From Torymus aiolomorphi (taxonomy: Eukaryota; Arthropoda; Insecta; Hymenoptera; Torymidae), in assembly GCA_036365515.1 (NCBI GenBank), contig CM070874.1:108823235-108887234 (forward strand): a stretch of DNA of 64,000 nucleotides, read 5' to 3'. This document shows, one piece after another, positions 51,936-62,229 of this stretch (positions are counted from its first letter, which is position 1; each line of letters opens with the position of its first letter). The translations under genes and the position numbers were made by a program. The notes beneath the pieces were generated by a model. That model was not told the DNA's origin. It worked only from the letters and a program-made list of their open reading frames with translations, and ran no database searches.

Positions 51936-52389
51936 ATTTTAGCGATTCTAGTATCAAATTAAAGCTCTTTTCTTCTACTTTAATCGCTTTTTTTGTTTGT
52001 TTTTGCCGATTCAATAGCTTGCTATCAATCAATCATTAATCATCAATGACTACTTTTCGTCCATTTTTTCCATGTTAAATTTCCATAAGAAAACTTAAAT
52101 GTAGCTTCCTGAAAAACACTAGGCCGATTTCCTTGGTTCGACACGCTTTTCGTGCATTATTTTTGCTACAGAATAGGAAAAATCAGTTATTGGAGGTGTG
52201 CTTCAACTTTGAATTTTTACGATTTTTCGTCCACAGTTGTGGGTAATTTTCTGTAGAATTCGACATATAGGTATATGGATACCTTATTAGAATAGAAAGG
52301 GGGGCAAGGAATGTTTCCCATAATTCTCTTGTTCTCGTTGCGTCACTTCTGCACTTCATAGCGGCTAACAGTTTGAAGCTTTTTCCCTT
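51936..52389. other. Unrecognised spacer
   Basis: No protein-like frame or repeat recognised. Confidence 0.4.
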
Positions 52390-53530
52390 GTGCACATACG
52401 AGAGGGAGTCGGTACGTGTGTAAATATATATATCTTTTCTATCCCTCTCGTTATCCCTTTATCGAAAAGAGCTCTTTTTCCACAACAAAAGAAAGGGGAA
52501 GGGAGGTATCATTGCTGTTCGGGCTGGGACCGTTGCCAATTCCGCTCCCCTTCCCCCGCTCTGTCGGCGCCGCGATTCCGATTCCGAGTTATTCCTCCTT
52601 GGACCTTGGAGGGCTGCGTGTCACATCTCGCCGTGAGCGGACCACATCAAGATTACCTTCAGCCAGTATCATCCTATAGAGCCTGCTTGTTGAGGTAACT
52701 AGGAAATTGGAAGTTTTCCTCTTTTTTCCCTCTCTCTCTTGCCCTTGTCTTTTTCACTCCTTCTCTCTCTTGTGGGCTCACCTATGCGTTATCATTTCAC
52801 AGTAATGGAGCTAGATCAGAGAAAGGTGTGCCTTACCCTAAGACTCAGTGGGATAATAAAGAGGGAGGCCGAGGAGACGGTGGCCGTATCGAACAGTCCG
52901 GCATCCCCCGACCCTCAACCAGGGATTCTAGACAGCCCTGCCTCTCTGGGTGCCAAGCCCTTTATGGCAGGAGGGGAAGACGCGGGGGCCTTGTGGAACA
53001 GGCAGCAGCAGGCACCATAGCCTCCCTTATTCCCAGCGGTCACCTATTCCGGAGTCGCCCCCCCGGAGACATGGCAACCAGCAGCGAAACGTGTTTACAT
53101 CATGCAACAGATACCAGCCCAGCACCCACCTTATGAACCTTTGCACGGTTGGTCTTTCCCTGCGCCCCTTGCAAGAGGGAGCTGAGGGATATGGGATACG
53201 CCATCTCAATCACCCAGGGCAGGGCGGACTTGCCTTCAGGACTCCCTTGAGACCACGAAACCAGGAGGAGGCTCTGTTGCTGGGAAACGCATGTACTGCC
53301 AGGTGGAACCGAAGGAATGCCCTCATGCAGAAGACTTCACATCTTCACATAGCCTATTTCGAGTCTCCAACAGCTTCTGATTGGAGATGTGTAGGGTGCT
53401 TTGAAGAAATACAAGAGGACTGGCGGTTCAAATTCGTGCATTGCATTGGGCTGACAGTGGGGCTGAGGACCCCGCCTTGTCCGGGACGCTGCCAGAAAAA
53501 TCCTTTCACTCTCGAGAAGCTATAGAAATA
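52390..53530 (+). pseudogene. Degenerate coding-like remnant, unidentified
   Basis: GC-rich sequence in which protein-like stretches switch frame every 100 bases or so. Examples are VYIMQQIPAQHPPYEPLHGW, CKRELRDMGYAISITQGRAD and RMYCQVEPKECPHAEDFTS. This pattern suggests an old coding sequence with frameshifts, probably from a mobile element given its neighbours. I cannot assign a family. No intact gene. Confidence 0.35.
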
Positions 53531-54009
53531 TCCGGAGTGCTCCATTTTGTTTTATTACCATGAAGAGGAAATACGACAGGGGCAGGTCTTCAAGCATTCT
53601 CGCTAGTGGGAGTTCAAGCACCTCTAAAGAAATATGTTTAATCTTTTGTACTTTCTATTATTATTTTTTTTTTGGTCCAACCTATGCACTCGCTATTAAG
53701 AAGGGGTAGATTCCCTATTCTTTTTTATTTTTCCTTTTTTGTGCTATATTATGACATCAAGCTTCATGTTCTGTATACGACTTTTATAATAAATAGTAAA
53801 CAAATATCCATGCCTTCTGCTTTACTTGACATTTCCCTTTCCACCATAAAGCAGGGGATGATGTCCATGGCCAGGTGAGGATTGCCATAGTCCCTGCTGG
53901 ATCACACGACTCAGCTTAGAAGAGAGGTTTAAACAAGGTATACCAGGTTTATGGGGGAGGGGGGTGTATACTTATCTCGGAATTGTGGTGACGGTGATGA
54001 TTGTCTTGA

Positions 54010-54240
54010 GGTTCCCTTATAAAAATATCCTATAGAAAATCCTGTAGGAAATGCTATAGGAAATCCTGTAGGCACTCTATAGGCAGTCCTATATGAAATT
54101 CTATATAGGAAGTTCTATAGGAAATCCTACGTGAATTTCGCGCTTTTCCTGCAGGAAATCCTATAGAAAATCCTATAGGAAATTCTGTAGGTAATTCTGT
54201 AGGAAAAACTGTAGACAACTTTACATGAAAAATCCTGCAG
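54010..54240. repeat. Degenerate array of TCCTATAGGA palindromes
   Basis: About fifteen imperfect units of the AATCCTATAGGAAAT type, spaced roughly 12-17 bases. Each core is self-complementary. A minus-strand frame with Phe-Pro-Thr/Ile repeats across it reflects the repeat. Confidence 0.75.
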
Positions 54241-54331
54241 AGAATTCTGGAGTATTTTCGTAAAAACATTTTATAGAGGTTCAGCATCTTATTTAGCACT
54301 GTAACATCGCACTGCAGAATCAATGGCAAAC

Positions 54332-54813
54332 AATCCTAGGTAAGGAGTTGCACCCGGAGACTGCCGTGCACGACTGCCGGCGCCTTGCCGATTAAGCCCA
54401 GTCAGTTCAGATATCAAAATCAAGGTAATCCTTGTCACATTGACTCTCCGTAAAGAGTCGTTCGAACGGTGGAATCTCACGGCTTTACATACCCTCGCGG
54501 TTCCAATGTGTTTATGAGAGTTCCGACTGCTGCGCTGCACTGCGGCATGCGGTAGAAGCTTGCTTCTCCAAAGCCTCGTTTATGTATCTTCACTGCTATG
54601 CCGCTATAGGGTGCAGCAGTCGGGACATTCATAAACACATTGGAACCACGAGCCCTCATGTAAAGCCATGAGATTCAACCGTTCGAACGACTTTACGGAG
54701 AGTCAATGTAACAAGGATTACCTTGATTTTGATATATGAGCTCACCGGGCTTAATCGATAGGGCGCCGGCAGTCGTGCACGGCAGTCCCCGGGTGCAACT
54801 CCTTACCTAGGAT
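54332..54813. mobile_element. Foldback element with about 215-bp arms
   Basis: The left arm begins AATCCTAGGTAAGGAGTTGC and the right arm ends with its complement. Both contain GACTGCCGTGCACGACTGCC, TTGACTCTCCGTAAAG and CCAATGTGTTTATGA. The spacer is about 50 bp. No coding capacity. Confidence 0.85.
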
Positions 54814-54819
54814 TACCTA

Positions 54820-54922
54820 GTCTTTGCTCCCACTTCTAAGTCCTCCCGAGGACTATAAAATGGAGAAGAATCAAGCTCGAAAGCTCAGTTGTACTAGTGC
54901 AAGCGCCCTGATCACATCTTAT
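54820..54922 (+). mobile_element. Fragment of the 49713-type LTR
   Basis: Closely matches the stretch from about 50334 to 50436, including TCTTTGCTCCCACTTCTAAG and ACTATAAAATGGAG. It is cut on the left at a foldback element and on the right by the Copia LTR, so Copia inserted into it. Confidence 0.8.
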
Positions 54923-54923
54923 T

Positions 54924-55342
54924 GTTAGGGTCGACGATGGATTCGCCGAATCATCGCTTCTGTACTCTAGGTACAGCTCGACCCGCGCTCTATAGCAGCT
55001 CCTTGCGCTTTGAGCAGCCCTTGATGTAAGGCAAGTTCACAGTAGGCGCTCCACCGACCTCCGTGTGCTGTTCTGCTCTTTAGCCCAAGCGATACGCCTG
55101 CATCAAGAATGCATAGATTATTGTTGAAATATGGAATCAGTGTACTTCCTTATTTATGTATTTCTTGGTAGTTGAGGGAAGGGGTGCAGAACGCGAGAGC
55201 GAGCGCCGAGCGTGCGCGTCAGTCAGTCGGCTTTTGTTCGTATAGCGAGCGAGACGTGCGTTACAAAGTGTTACCTCAATAAAAGCCCTTTGTTCACACC
55301 TTGAGTTTTATTGCGTTCTTCCTACCAACCAAAATCCTATCA
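54924..55342 (+). mobile_element. Copia-type 5' LTR
   Basis: Starts TGTTAGGGTCGACGATGG and ends AAAATCCTATCA, giving the short inverted TGTTAGG/CCTATCA termini. AATAAA lies at 55278-55283. The primer site of a Ty1/copia element follows at once. No 3' LTR is present in the window. Confidence 0.8.
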
Positions 55343-55353
55343 GGTTATGAGCC
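55343..55353 (+). other. Copia primer-binding site
   Basis: GGTTATGAGCC directly follows the LTR. Insect Copia elements use an initiator-tRNA-Met fragment with a GGTTAT... site of this kind. Confidence 0.6.
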
Positions 55354-55625
55354 GGTAGAAACGCTTCCACCGCGCAAAAGTTAGATAAGTGATTAGTGTT
55401 GTGAGACAGGAGAGTGACTCAAGAACGGGAGAGAGTATCTTCCCGTTCGCATCTCACAGCACAGGAGGTGCTCGCGAGTGTTAGTGTAGTGAGACGGAAG
55501 CAAGGACTCAAGAGCAGGAGAGAGTATCTCCCTGCTCGCATCTCACTCCGCTAGCGGCCCCAGGAACACCATCTACTGGTCAGCGCGGTTGCAGGAGTGC
55601 ACGAGGGCGGACAGTTGAGGCGAGA

Positions 55626-56820
55626 ATGGCGGCCGGAGGGTCAGGCGATGGAGCCGAAAAAGGTTGGCTTGATCAGATCCACCGCGCTCTAGTCTTTCAG
55701 CTGCTGAGGAGGGAGAGTTAGTGGACTACGAGAGCGAGGAAGACTGGGGCGCGGAGGAAGGTAAAAGGATGAGACGAGTGAAACCGAGACTTGCGGTGAG
55801 TAAATCTAATCCATTTGTTAAATTGAATATACATAAGAGATGAGAATAACGAGACGCGAAAAATTGATGTAGAAGCATTGATTGAAAAGAAAATTTCAGA
55901 GAGAGTTGACAGTTTTCTGAAAGAGCAGAGTAAAGTAAATGAAAGTTCGAATTCACTTGTAAATTTAACTGAAAAAATACAAGTGGAGGTGTTAGAAAAA
56001 TACTCTGGTACCAACCAAGTATATAAAAAAACTGCTAACAATAAGTTTGATATGTTTGACGATTACTTGAAATCGGAGTTGAGAACGAAAAAACTCAATT
56101 ACACATTGAGTACAGAACAGTCTGAAAACGTGTCTGAATCTAAGTTAGCTGATGATAGACACAAGGTGAGAGATATAATCATAAATCATATCGATGAAAA
56201 ATATTATGCCAAGATTCTTGACATAAAAGTGCCGAGAGAGATTCTGATTAAATTAAAAGAGTATAAACGATTGGAGACGAGAGTTACAAGTGTAACTGCT
56301 AAGAAAGACTTGTATGAGATGAGATTTAATCCAGAGAGAAAAGGCTGCGGAATTCTGGGACAAATTCGAAGAAAAAGTTCGAACGTATGAAAATGTCCCA
56401 GACGCTGGTAAAATGCCAGAAAAGGAAAAGAGAGATATTTTTATGCATGCTGTAACTGAAGCAATGCCACGCATAGAAGTTTTCAATTGTCTTAACAGAC
56501 AAACAACAGAACAAGACGTGTCCTACTCAGGACTAAAAGATTATTTGTTACAGGTGGAATCAGCAACCAGGAGAGAAGCTCCGAAGACGGCAATGTTTTC
56601 CAGGCGGAGCTACCGTACTGGCGGCGGTCGAGGCCGAGGAGACGTGAGGGGAGCTGGCAGGAGTGATACTGCCTCGGCGGAGACAAAATGTTACTCTTGC
56701 GGCCGTAATGGCCATCTGGCCAGAAACTGCCCCACACCCAGGCAGCGGGTGTGTTATATTTGTCAGAAACCTGGCCATGAAGCGAAAGACTGCCAGCCGC
56801 AAAAGAGAGGGAGAGCGTAG
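55626..56820 (+). pseudogene. Copia-type gag, frame-broken
   Basis: The ATG begins MAAGGSGDGAEKGWLDQIHR and meets TAG after 31 codons. Coding resumes in other frames (EGELVDYESEEDWGAEEG, then VEALIEKKISERVDSFLKEQ) and shifts again near 56345. The C-terminal part has an Arg/Gly-rich stretch and two CCHC zinc knuckles, CYSCGRNGHLARNC and CYICQKPGHEAKDC, the RNA-binding signature of gag nucleocapsid. A further Arg/Gly-rich tail continues in yet another frame to 57049. At least three frame breaks make this copy inactive. Confidence 0.85.
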
Positions 56821-57094
56821 AGAAGAGGTTCCTCAAAAGCGCTCAAAAGAAAGCAACACACGCTCAGAGACGGGAAGCGAGCATCACCAGAGGGCCTCTT
56901 CTAGCAGAGCAGCTCGAGGTAGAGGCGGTCACAGAGGACGTGGTGGCAGAGGTCGTGATGGCCGTGCTCCACCGAGCTGGTCACTGATGACTACAAGGGA
57001 CGGATACAAAGAAGCAGATGAGCAAAAAGAGGGTAAAGTAATAAATTAATCTACAGTTAGTAATCAGGATAGAATAAATAGTAACAAATGTAAT

Positions 57095-58783
57095 GTGATA
57101 GTTATATTTATAGCTGACTCTGGAGCGACAGAGCGCTTGAGTAGAATGGAATTAATTTTTGAAAAGTTGAATGATAGTATTAATCACACGGTGAGATGTG
57201 CCAATAAAGGTAGTTCACTAGAAACGGTAGGCTCAGGATCAGTTAAATTTAGAACAGATAAAGGTGGAGAATTTGTATTAAAGGATGTTTTGTACTCGAA
57301 AGAATTGTCAGAAAATTTGTTGTCACTGAGACAGTTTGTTGATCAGGGATTGCAAATCTACTTAGATAATAAAAAGATAAATATTTATGACCCGTTGACA
57401 AAAGAAAGAATAGTATCAGGAATCTACAAAAATCCCTTCTGGATTATTAAATTGAAAGTTATTAAGAATAAAGGTGAGATAGAAGAAAGATATATGTCAA
57501 GCGCACTGATTAGTAACGAAAGTAAAGAAAGAGACTATAACACTAGAAGCAAAAGAAAACTAAACTCCAACAAAATTAGTCAACCGAGCGTGTCAGAAAC
57601 AAATAAGTTAGAATCTAAAACAGTAGAAGTCTCAGACTTGGTATCTACAGGCAATAACAGAAAAGTACATAATGTTAATTTCAATTTAGATCAGGTTGAA
57701 GTAGAGGAAACTGATGTATTAAGAGAAGAGAATGTAAATAATGTAGAAATTAGTAATGCCATGCGATGGCACATGCGGTTAAGTCATGCGTCGCGAAATT
57801 ATTTGTTAGAGGTTGCTAAACGAAATCCTGATGTATTGAAAGAAACGGACGTTAACTCAGAAAAGGGAATAGAGGAATGTGAGACGTGTCTGATAACGAA
57901 AAGTGTCAAACAACCATTTTGTAATACTCGAGCTAGAGCAGAAAAACCACTGCAAATTATTCATGCTGACACAATGGGACTAGTGAGTCCTGTGTCGCAT
58001 CCGAGCGGTTACAAATTCATAGTAGTCTTTGTAGACGATTATTCACGAGTAGCATTGGCTTACCCAATGAAGCAAAAATCCGAAGTGCCAACTCACTTGA
58101 AAGAATGTGTCGCGAGCATGAGAAATATTCTGGGCACGGATAATAAAATTTGTTACTTGAAATGTGATCAAGGTACAGAGTTTGTTTGCAAAGAGACAAT
58201 TAGAGTTTTGAAAGAGATAAACGGAAATGAGACGGCTGGAGCAGAATTGCAACTGGCTTGTCCGGACACCCCGGAGCATAATGGGGTAGCAGATAGGTTT
58301 AACTGTACGTTAGAGACAAAAGTTATGTCAATGATGTTCGATTCTGGTTTCCCACCCAACATGTGGGACTTAGCTGTAAAAACAGCAGTGTATGTGTATA
58401 ACAGGGCCCCACATAGTTCTATAGACATGAATATACCTCTTTGTAAGTTAGCACCAAACTGTAGTGTTGATGTGAAGCAGCTCAAACGTTTTGGTTGTGT
58501 TAGCATATTTAAAATACCGAGAAATAATAATTATAAATTCGAAGAGCAGTCGACGATTAAGGATTACGTGTCGCGCCGTCCCTCACCACCGCTCGAGGAG
58601 CATCCCGGTGCACCGTGCAGGCGAGAGCGTCCGGCGACGCCACCCATGCGCGAGGAAAGGCCGCGCCAACGCGAGCAGTTACCGCCACAGCAAAGGGGGC
58701 TGCGCCAACGGCTGGCCATGGACGAGCGAGAAAGAGTGGTGCCGAGAGAGCAGCTGCACAGCCCGCCCGGCTCAACGGCGTGA
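57095..58783 (+). pseudogene. Copia-type pol: protease and integrase, cut before reverse transcriptase and fused to foreign sequence
   Basis: The protease motif is DSGAT (57116-57130). Next come the pre-integrase zinc residues (WHMRLSH and CETC) and an integrase core with HADTMG and CDQGTEF carrying the first two catalytic Asp. The third acidic position reads GVADRFNCTL where Ty1/copia elements have a Glu (VAER or VSER type). Spacing from the second Asp is also about six residues longer than usual. Copia similarity ends near FEEQ (about 58545). The frame then stays open for about 78 Pro/Arg-rich codons of unrelated sequence to TGA. Reverse transcriptase and RNase H are absent. Confidence 0.85.
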
Positions 58784-59346
58784 TGTTTGGTGGGCTGAGG
58801 CCCATCCGAACAGACCCAGCAGTGGACCCGCCGCCGTTCCATTGCTTCAATTGCTGGCCGAACGGGCACGACCAGACGAGGTGCCCCCGTCCGAAAGTGC
58901 GCACCTTCTGCTACAATTGCGGGAGGCACGGCGTCGACCTGGGGGACTGCCCGAGGTGCAGCGCGGCGCACGCACGGTTCGTGGAGACGAACTTCGCCCA
59001 CGAGCGTCGAATTCAGGAGGAATTCGATAGGCGCAACCGAGAGGCGCTGCGTTTGGAGGAGGAAACGTGCGCGGCGATCCAACGCGAGCAGTTGAGGGCG
59101 GAACGGGAGTGGCGAGCGCGCATGGAGCAGGAGGTGGGCGCGCGCCACCACTACCAGTACCAGGCCATGGCGGTGGGGCAGCTCCATGTCCACCCTGCAC
59201 CGGCGCAGCAGCAGCTCCAGGCTCAGGGTCGTCCCCAGGACGCGCTATCGCAGGCAGCGTGCCTCGTGGATGGGCTGCGCCACCTGTCACAGACTGCGCA
59301 GGACGTTGTCGTGCAAGCCCTCGCCGACTCCCTTCGTCGGCGATAG
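58546..59346 (+). pseudogene. Zinc-knuckle gag-like fragment of another element
   Basis: A plus-strand frame, open through 59346, carries CFNCWPNGHDQTRC, a canonical C-X2-C-X4-H-X4-C knuckle. It is followed by CYNCGRHGVDLGDCPRC, in which the His position is Val and an extra Cys follows. A charged helical segment (HERRIQEEFDRRNREALRLE) and a Gln-rich tail end in TAG. This resembles gag C-termini of gypsy/BEL-like elements of insects. No pol follows. It is joined head-on to the interrupted Copia integrase, so it is a fragment brought in by insertion or recombination. It could still be translated, but nothing indicates a host function. Confidence 0.55.
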
Positions 59347-60411
59347 GGCGAAGTAGCGATAAGTACTGTAAATAGTGTAAATAGAAAGAAGCCAGTAGTG
59401 TTGCCGAGAGACGCGATGGCCACCGCCGAAAGGTGTGAGGGCCAGGAGCGTGAGAGTGGCAGTATGAGTGTGCGAATACGTGAGTAGATGACGCGAGTCA
59501 ATAGTGGTGCCAACTCGGAGAAATCCGAGTGAAGGAGGATCGGCTTGTGTTCACTGGTGAACGCAATGCCTAGCGAGGGGGAGTGCGACGCGGTAAACTG
59601 CGTCGAGTATGAGTGTGCGAGTATGGGCGCGCGAAAAGATTTCGAACGGTGTTCGGCGGCAGTTTCGACTGCGGCGTGCCGCGAGCGCCACGAGGGGGGG
59701 CAGGGGTGAGAGAGAGAGAGAGAGCGCCGCTCGCGAATTACGCTTCGCCGGACCACCGTAGAGGAGAGAGTGCGCGCGCGACTTTTTGCTACGAGTGACC
59801 CAGTGCCAGTACCATCGCCACGGCAAGCTACACCTGGAGGAGCGAGTCCAGCCAAGCCCAGCCGATCGCGAGCGTGCAGCATCAGTGCGAGAGAAAGAGA
59901 GAGAGGACGTGCAGCAGCCAGCACCAGGGAGAGAGGAAGAGCGTTCCACGCTGCCTATCCTCGCAGTGGAAAGAGTGACTGTAGCGAGGGTATTTATTGT
60001 GTATGTGTGTGAGAGGGAGAGAGAGAGTAATTCGCGAGCCACGAGTGGTGCCATTCCTTCCCAGCGGGGAAGGAAGTGAGATAGTTGGGAGGAAAACCCT
60101 CGCAGCACCGACGATGTGCAGCGGTTGCACGGAAAGCGCGCGCGCGTGTGCGAGCCCTGCTGCCCGAGCAGGTAACGTGGACCACCCTAACGGGGAGTGA
60201 GTCTCGAGCCAGTATTGCGAGTGTGTGCGTAAGTGTGATCTCCTCGTCTGGCGCCTTATAAATTCGGCGAGGAGAAGGCGTTATTTGGGAGTGAGATATT
60301 GTTGCGCGTGCGGTTAATTCGGGACGCGCGGGTTCTTTTATATTCGCGTGGAAATACCGTGTCGCAATTGTCGAGCGATCTCACTCCGATGTGATTACAG
60401 TTCCAGTGTGA
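59347..60411. other. GC-rich unrecognised sequence after the gag-like frame
   Basis: Has GAGA repeats and a partial repeat of GAGTATGAGTGTGCGA-type sequence (about 59464 and 59608). Many overlapping frames occur on both strands and none is protein-like. It could be the untranslated or LTR part of the same element. Confidence 0.4.
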
Positions 60412-60675
60412 TTGCATTTTGGTCAGCAAACATGCAACGCAACATTACAGCTCGGGTTGTGCGATGATGAGGGCAACAATCTAGTAGTTTCTGATTTTAT
60501 TAACTGCATTTTTAACAAGATTGATCAGCATGTGGCGGCCTTTGTTGCTCTTCACACTATACACCCCGAGCTACGCAGTGAACATGTTGTTACTGTTAAA
60601 CGGTTGATTGTCTGTTACCCAACTGAAAATCTCGCGTTGTATCAGGTACCAAAAAGAAATCTCGCAATAATGTAA
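60412..60675 (+). other. Small unassigned frame
   Basis: An 87-codon frame (LQLGLCDDEGNNLVVSDFIN ... HTIHPELRSEHVVTV) looks more protein-like than its surroundings. I do not recognise it, and it may be another mobile-element fragment. Start and real extent are unknown. Confidence 0.25.
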
Positions 60676-62225
60676 ATAATGAAAAAACAGCGAATAGCGA
60701 CGATACTCGGGGCACTCCTACACTGCTAGTTCGACTCACCAACTCCACCGTAGTTGAGTCTTGAAATCAAAAACTAACTTCATGCGTTTCAGTACCGCAG
60801 ATATCGACCTCTCTTCCCTTGGAGAAAAAACCATCAAGCCATTAAAAGATGTATACATATTCATTAATGAATATCTCTGCCGAGAAAAATATACAAAATT
60901 TTATATGTAGTTTTATCTATTTCTTAACGAATTAGTGTATCAGTCAGTAGGTTAATACTCTGATAATAGGCGGTAGGTGGTCAAAACGAAATCGGGAATA
61001 GTCAATAAACGCTAAATTTGATGTTTCCGCGAAATCTATTAGTTCTATATTTTTTTTTAATTTCCCGTATTCGCATAAGTATGTAGATAGAATTTTTTTT
61101 ACTTGAATTTGTGTATATTATCAAGATCTTAAGCGAAAATAAACGAATTTTCTTTTCGATACTCCTGGGCGAAAAGTTAGTTTTTTTACATGTTTAGTGA
61201 AAAATGTGTGTTCAAAATCTAATTTTCCACACGTTGTATAAAAAAAACTGTACGATACATGTTCAGGAAAGTAGATTCTCGCCCTGCGTACCTTTCCACC
61301 CTCGCTTCTTTGAAGTGTAAACATCACGCGAGAAGAAAATCTACTTTCCCGCACTCGTATCGTAATGTACTATTCTTATATCTCTTCAACAATAAAAGAA
61401 TGGATGTTTTAGATGATTTTTTCAAAATCGGTTTCCGCATTTTTTTCAACGATAAAATAATTATCAATAATTTTTTTTTATATTAAATTTAAAGAAATGA
61501 AATAACCCTTTATTTACTTTTTTAAAAGTGGATTCGTTTTTCATTTACTAATGAGGAAAATATTTCTAAAATCCATAAATTAATTTTTTTTTAATTATTT
61601 CATCAATGGATTCTAAATTTTTATCACTTATTACACTTACTTGAAGAGATTAGCGTCATTTTTTAAAAAATAAAAATTGCATTTTTATTTCTTAAAACTA
61701 CTAAAATTTCAAGATATTAGCTTCAATTATTTTTGAGAAAGAAATTATTTACAAATAGTAGCATTCTTATTCTCGTACGATGAAATTTGTTTCATGTCTA
61801 AAAAAAACGTGAAAAATTTTATATATTTATAGAGTAAGAATTTTTTACAAGCAGGCGTTTCTAAATGATTTGTTTATTTTTATTGAAATCTTAAAGAAAG
61901 CGAAATATAAATATTATCGAACTAGATTTTTAAAAAAATAATAATTAATATCAATTATGTACTACTGAAAAGAAGTAGTAAAGAAGGTTAAGTCCTACTT
62001 AAAAAAAATTTTTTTGAATATGTCTTGTGATGCTATCTACTAATGTATTACGTAGTTAAATAAATAAATAAATAAATAAATAAGCTAAGAAAACTATTGG
62101 AATTAAAGTTAAAAAATAAGTTTTTAATTTCTTATTCACTTAATATTTTCTTATCGTATTCTTAGTAACAATTAATACCATAGAGATATACTTTTAAATA
62201 TTGACTTTTTACCATCTGATTTTAT
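60676..62225. other. AT-rich spacer
   Basis: Holds a hairpin (61266-61349; GGAAAGTAGATTCTCGC with its complement) and a TAAA tandem run near 62056-62083. Otherwise nothing was recognised. An N-terminal THAP zinc finger for the transposase downstream was looked for here and not found. Confidence 0.4.
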
Positions 62226-62229
62226 ACCC

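Noticed and set aside
58557..60185. Long minus-strand frames of 110-230 codons
   Set aside because: Arise from high GC opposite the zinc-knuckle frame. No domain recognised.
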